Part shown: one piece after another, positions 61,793-64,000 of the stretch
How positions within the stretch are numbered: position 1 is the stretch's first letter
How the letters are laid out: every line of letters begins with the position of its first letter
NCBI GenBank assembly: GCA_963664245.1
Contig: OY760934.1
Span: forward strand, 186,001-250,000
Length of the DNA: 64,000 nucleotides
Direction: 5' to 3'
Source of the DNA: GCA-2711565 sp963664245
GTDB taxonomy: Bacteria; Bacteroidota; Bacteroidia; Bacteroidales; GCA-2711565
Position numbers and translations under genes: made by a program
The notes under the pieces: model-generated
What the model was told of the DNA's origin: nothing
The model's database searches: none
The model's input: only the letters and a program-made list of their open reading frames with translations

Positions 61793-63091
61793 ATGATACG
61801 ACTGCATAAACTCGATTTAAACCCGCTTGAAAAACAAAGCTTTAGACTGCATACTATTTATACTTTGTTGGAAGGGGTAATCCTTGGTGTGCTAGCTTTA
61901 AACGAATTTGTGTTTCTGAAAAGTTTGAAGGGCTCAAACCTGCAATTGGGAGTATTGTTTCAATTTTCGACCGTGGTTTTTGTTTTCCTTTTGTTTATTA
62001 ACGAGTTTATACGCAGAACCAAGAACCGCAAGCGGCTGGTTTTTATGGTTGGCTTGCTCACCCGTTTACCCTTGTTTTTTCTGATCCTTTTTCCGAGATC
62101 GTCAACATCTCTGGATGGAAACTCGCTATATCATTACATATTTTTGGCAATTTTCCTGGTTTATTATTTAGGGAACCCCGTGATTTACCCAACCATCAAT
62201 TTTTTACTGAAATCGAATTACCGCCATGAAAATTTCAGCCGTTTATACAGCATCTCTACATCTTTGAATAAGTTTGTAATGTTGGTGATAACCTTTGTAT
62301 ATGGCCTTTGGCTGGATGCCGACAATTATATTTTTGTGTATGTTTTTCCGCTGATCTCAATCCTTGGCGTGTTTTCGGTGTTTCTGTTGACCCGTATTCA
62401 GTTTCCTACTGAAGAACCCGAAACGATCCGAAGATCCATTCTTCAGTCTGTGCTGCAATCCGGGAAAAATATGTATAAGATATTGAAAGAAAATGTGCCG
62501 TATCGCCATTTTGAAGCGGGTTTTATGCTGTATGGATTTGCCTTTATGTTTACCTATCCCATTTTGTACATCTATTTTTACGATCACCTGAATTTGAACT
62601 ACTCCAGCGTTGCTTTTTACCGGAACGCCTATAATATTGTGGCTATCGCGATATTGCCCTTCTTCGGGAAGTTGATGGGAAAAATTGATCCGCGCATGTT
62701 TGGCGTTATCACTTATACTTCCCTTGGCTTGTATATTTTCTTTTTGGCTCTTACTAGCTATGTTCCTTATTGTTTTGATTTTTGGAACATTACATTGTAT
62801 TATTCGTTAATTGCGTATATTGTATTCCACGGGGTGTTTGCCGCAAGCATGGTTTTGTTGTGGAACATTGGTTCGTCCTATTTCTGCAAACCCCATGAAG
62901 CCGGGACTTACCAATCGTTGCATTTATCGTTGGTAGGGGCACGAGCCATTATTGCGCCATTGTTTGGAGTGTTCTTTTATGAATTATTTGGCTACACGGC
63001 TACCTTTGGCTTGTCTATTTTATTTGTGATAGCTGCGGTGTTCATTATGTACTGGTCGTATCGACGGGAAGAATGTACCTGTAAAAAGTAA
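61793..63091 (+). CDS. MFS-type membrane transporter
   Basis: 432 aa with about 12 hydrophobic helices in two sets and a central cytoplasmic loop (about 195-235). Family signs are weak: NEFVFLKSLKGSNLQLGVLF (first loop), the RTKNRKRLVFMVGLLTR basic loop after helix 2, and LWNIGSSYFCKPHEAGTYQS in the second half. It resembles predicted MFS proteins without known substrate. It is divergent from the peroxidase gene and precedes the Nramp-like gene by 72 bp on the same strand. Confidence 0.8.
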   Translation: MIRLHKLDLNPLEKQSFRLHTIYTLLEGVILGVLALNEFVFLKSLKGSNLQLGVLFQFSTVVFVFLLFINEFIRRTKNRKRLVFMVGLLTRLPLFFLILFPRSSTSLDGNSLYHYIFLAIFLVYYLGNPVIYPTINFLLKSNYRHENFSRLYSISTSLNKFVMLVITFVYGLWLDADNYIFVYVFPLISILGVFSVFLLTRIQFPTEEPETIRRSILQSVLQSGKNMYKILKENVPYRHFEAGFMLYGFAFMFTYPILYIYFYDHLNLNYSSVAFYRNAYNIVAIAILPFFGKLMGKIDPRMFGVITYTSLGLYIFFLALTSYVPYCFDFWNITLYYSLIAYIVFHGVFAASMVLLWNIGSSYFCKPHEAGTYQSLHLSLVGARAIIAPLFGVFFYELFGYTATFGLSILFVIAAVFIMYWSYRREECTCKK

Positions 63092-63163
63092 AATCCGGGA
63101 TCATTTATAGTTAATCATTATATTTGGACATTGATTAATAATGTGCGATTTTTGCCCTTTCCT

Positions 63164-64000
63164 ATGAAAAATAAATCACTGTTAAAGATTATTGGACCCG
63201 GCATTGTTGTGGCTGCAACCGGCGTAGGAGCTGGCGATCTTGTTGCTGCTGCGCTATCGGGAGCCGAATACGGTTATGTTTTGCTTTGGGCTGCCGTTTT
63301 GGGCGGGGTGCTAAAATATGTTTTAAATGAAGGGATTTCCCGCTATCAGTTGGTTAGTGGAGAGAGCCTTTTAAATGGTTGGAAAAATCACCTGCCTTCT
63401 TTTGTCTCGTGGTATTTTTTGGTGTATTTGTTTTTGTGGAGCTTTATTGTTTCCGGTGCCTTGATGGCTGCCTGCGGATTAGCTGCACATGCGCTGCTTC
63501 CTGCATTAAATGTAACCCAATGGGGAATTATCCATTCGCTTATCGCCTTAGCTATTGTGTTTGTAGGCCATTATAAATTGGTCGAAAAACTGATGCGTTT
63601 GTTCATTGCCCTGATGTTTGTTGTTACCATTGTTTCGGCAGTGTTGATTGCTCCGGATCTGAATGAAATTTTTAAAGGGATTTTTATTCCCACTGTTCCG
63701 CCCAATTCTGTAAAATTTATTTTAGGTGTTATTGGAGGTGTAGGTGGAAGTGTTACCCTGCTGAGTTATGGTTATTGGATGCGTGAAAAAAAATGGGAGG
63801 GACAATCTTTTTTGAAAAGAAGCCGAATTGATTTGGGAGTGGCTTATACTTTGACAGCTGTTTTTGGAGTGGCTATTATGATTATTTCTGCCGGGGTAAA
63901 ACCCGAAGTGATGAAAGGGAGCGAAATGGTGATTGCTTTGGCAGAGAAAATGGGAAGTGTAAGCGGGAATTTTGGGAAATGGATTTTTTTGTTCGGATTT
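63164..64000 (+). CDS. Nramp-like divalent cation transporter, N-terminal part
   Basis: The gene runs off the window after 279 codons without a stop. LeuT-fold helices start with LKIIGPGIVVAATGVGAGDL, which aligns with Nramp helix 1, but the metal-binding DPGN motif is replaced by GAGD. Where helix 6 normally has MPH, this has GGVGGSVTLLSYGYWMRE. So this is a divergent Nramp-like branch whose substrate may not be Mn/Fe. About seven helices are visible. The start ATG at 63164 is well supported by conservation of the first residues. Confidence 0.82.
   Translation, partial: MKNKSLLKIIGPGIVVAATGVGAGDLVAAALSGAEYGYVLLWAAVLGGVLKYVLNEGISRYQLVSGESLLNGWKNHLPSFVSWYFLVYLFLWSFIVSGALMAACGLAAHALLPALNVTQWGIIHSLIALAIVFVGHYKLVEKLMRLFIALMFVVTIVSAVLIAPDLNEIFKGIFIPTVPPNSVKFILGVIGGVGGSVTLLSYGYWMREKKWEGQSFLKRSRIDLGVAYTLTAVFGVAIMIISAGVKPEVMKGSEMVIALAEKMGSVSGNFGKWIFLFGF

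Overview
The window looks like a chromosomal segment of a Bacteroidota bacterium, probably from the Marinilabiliales/Prolixibacteraceae side of the phylum; the family-level placement is inference. Supporting signs are ECF sigma/FecR pairs, CarboxypepD_reg-like and STN domains, PorT-like barrels, an E1 alpha-beta fusion dehydrogenase, the Bacteroidota form of FabI, TAnnTTTG-type promoter boxes, rarely visible Shine-Dalgarno sites and several TTG/GTG starts. The sequence is moderately AT-rich.

Layout. 1-605: 3' part of fabI. 608-4992 (minus strand): a cell-surface-signalling-like locus (sigma factor, FecR, STN/CarboxypepD protein, and a CarboxypepD paralogue) with no TonB receptor. 5208-7371: folate genes, pabA divergent from pabB-pabC. 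7557-13992: TPR protein, pyruvate kinase, two membrane proteins and a Cache-PAS sensor. 14236-17418: a second ECF sigma factor coupled to an inner-membrane-anchored beta-barrel protein and a lipoprotein. 17797-20625: TonB receptor with a His-rich membrane protein, possibly for metal uptake. 20700-31645: fused E1 dehydrogenase, SDR, PadR/PspC pair, MATE pump, Hsp20, a secreted hypothetical, an orphan contractile-injection-system tape-measure domain, a cold-shock protein and a nitronate monooxygenase-like flavoprotein.

31936-48544 is the most unusual region: a plus-strand operon-like array of seven PQQ-like (BamB-like) beta-propellers and an NHL-type propeller wrapped around a redox module. The module comprises a 66-aa membrane Cys4 protein, a Tat-type polyferredoxin, a NapH/NosR-like membrane Fe-S protein, a NuoE-NuoF-ferredoxin fusion, and a GltD-like flavoprotein with a [2Fe-2S] domain that lacks the second dinucleotide-binding domain. 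Eight of the nine genes from 37162 to 48544 are 15 bp or less from the next, or overlap it, which argues for one assembly or pathway. No hydrogenase, complex I membrane arm, Rnf complex or terminal reductase is beside it, so the electron donor and acceptor are unknown. A working model is a conduit from cytoplasmic NAD(H) through the membrane Fe-S protein to periplasmic Fe-S and propeller proteins.

The same strand continues with an AbiV-like abortive-infection gene, a family 4 glycosyltransferase, an AT-rich secreted hypothetical and a LolD/FtsX-type ABC exporter pair. AbiV and the hypothetical look like later insertions into an older propeller-redox-GT-ABC locus.

55545-64000: an IS1182-type element with visible terminal inverted repeats, a thioredoxin-like lipoprotein, a family 4 uracil-DNA glycosylase overlapping a DUF89 phosphatase, a high-molecular-weight rubredoxin, a glutathione peroxidase, an MFS protein and the 5' part of an atypical Nramp-like transporter. 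I saw no rRNA, tRNA or CRISPR array.
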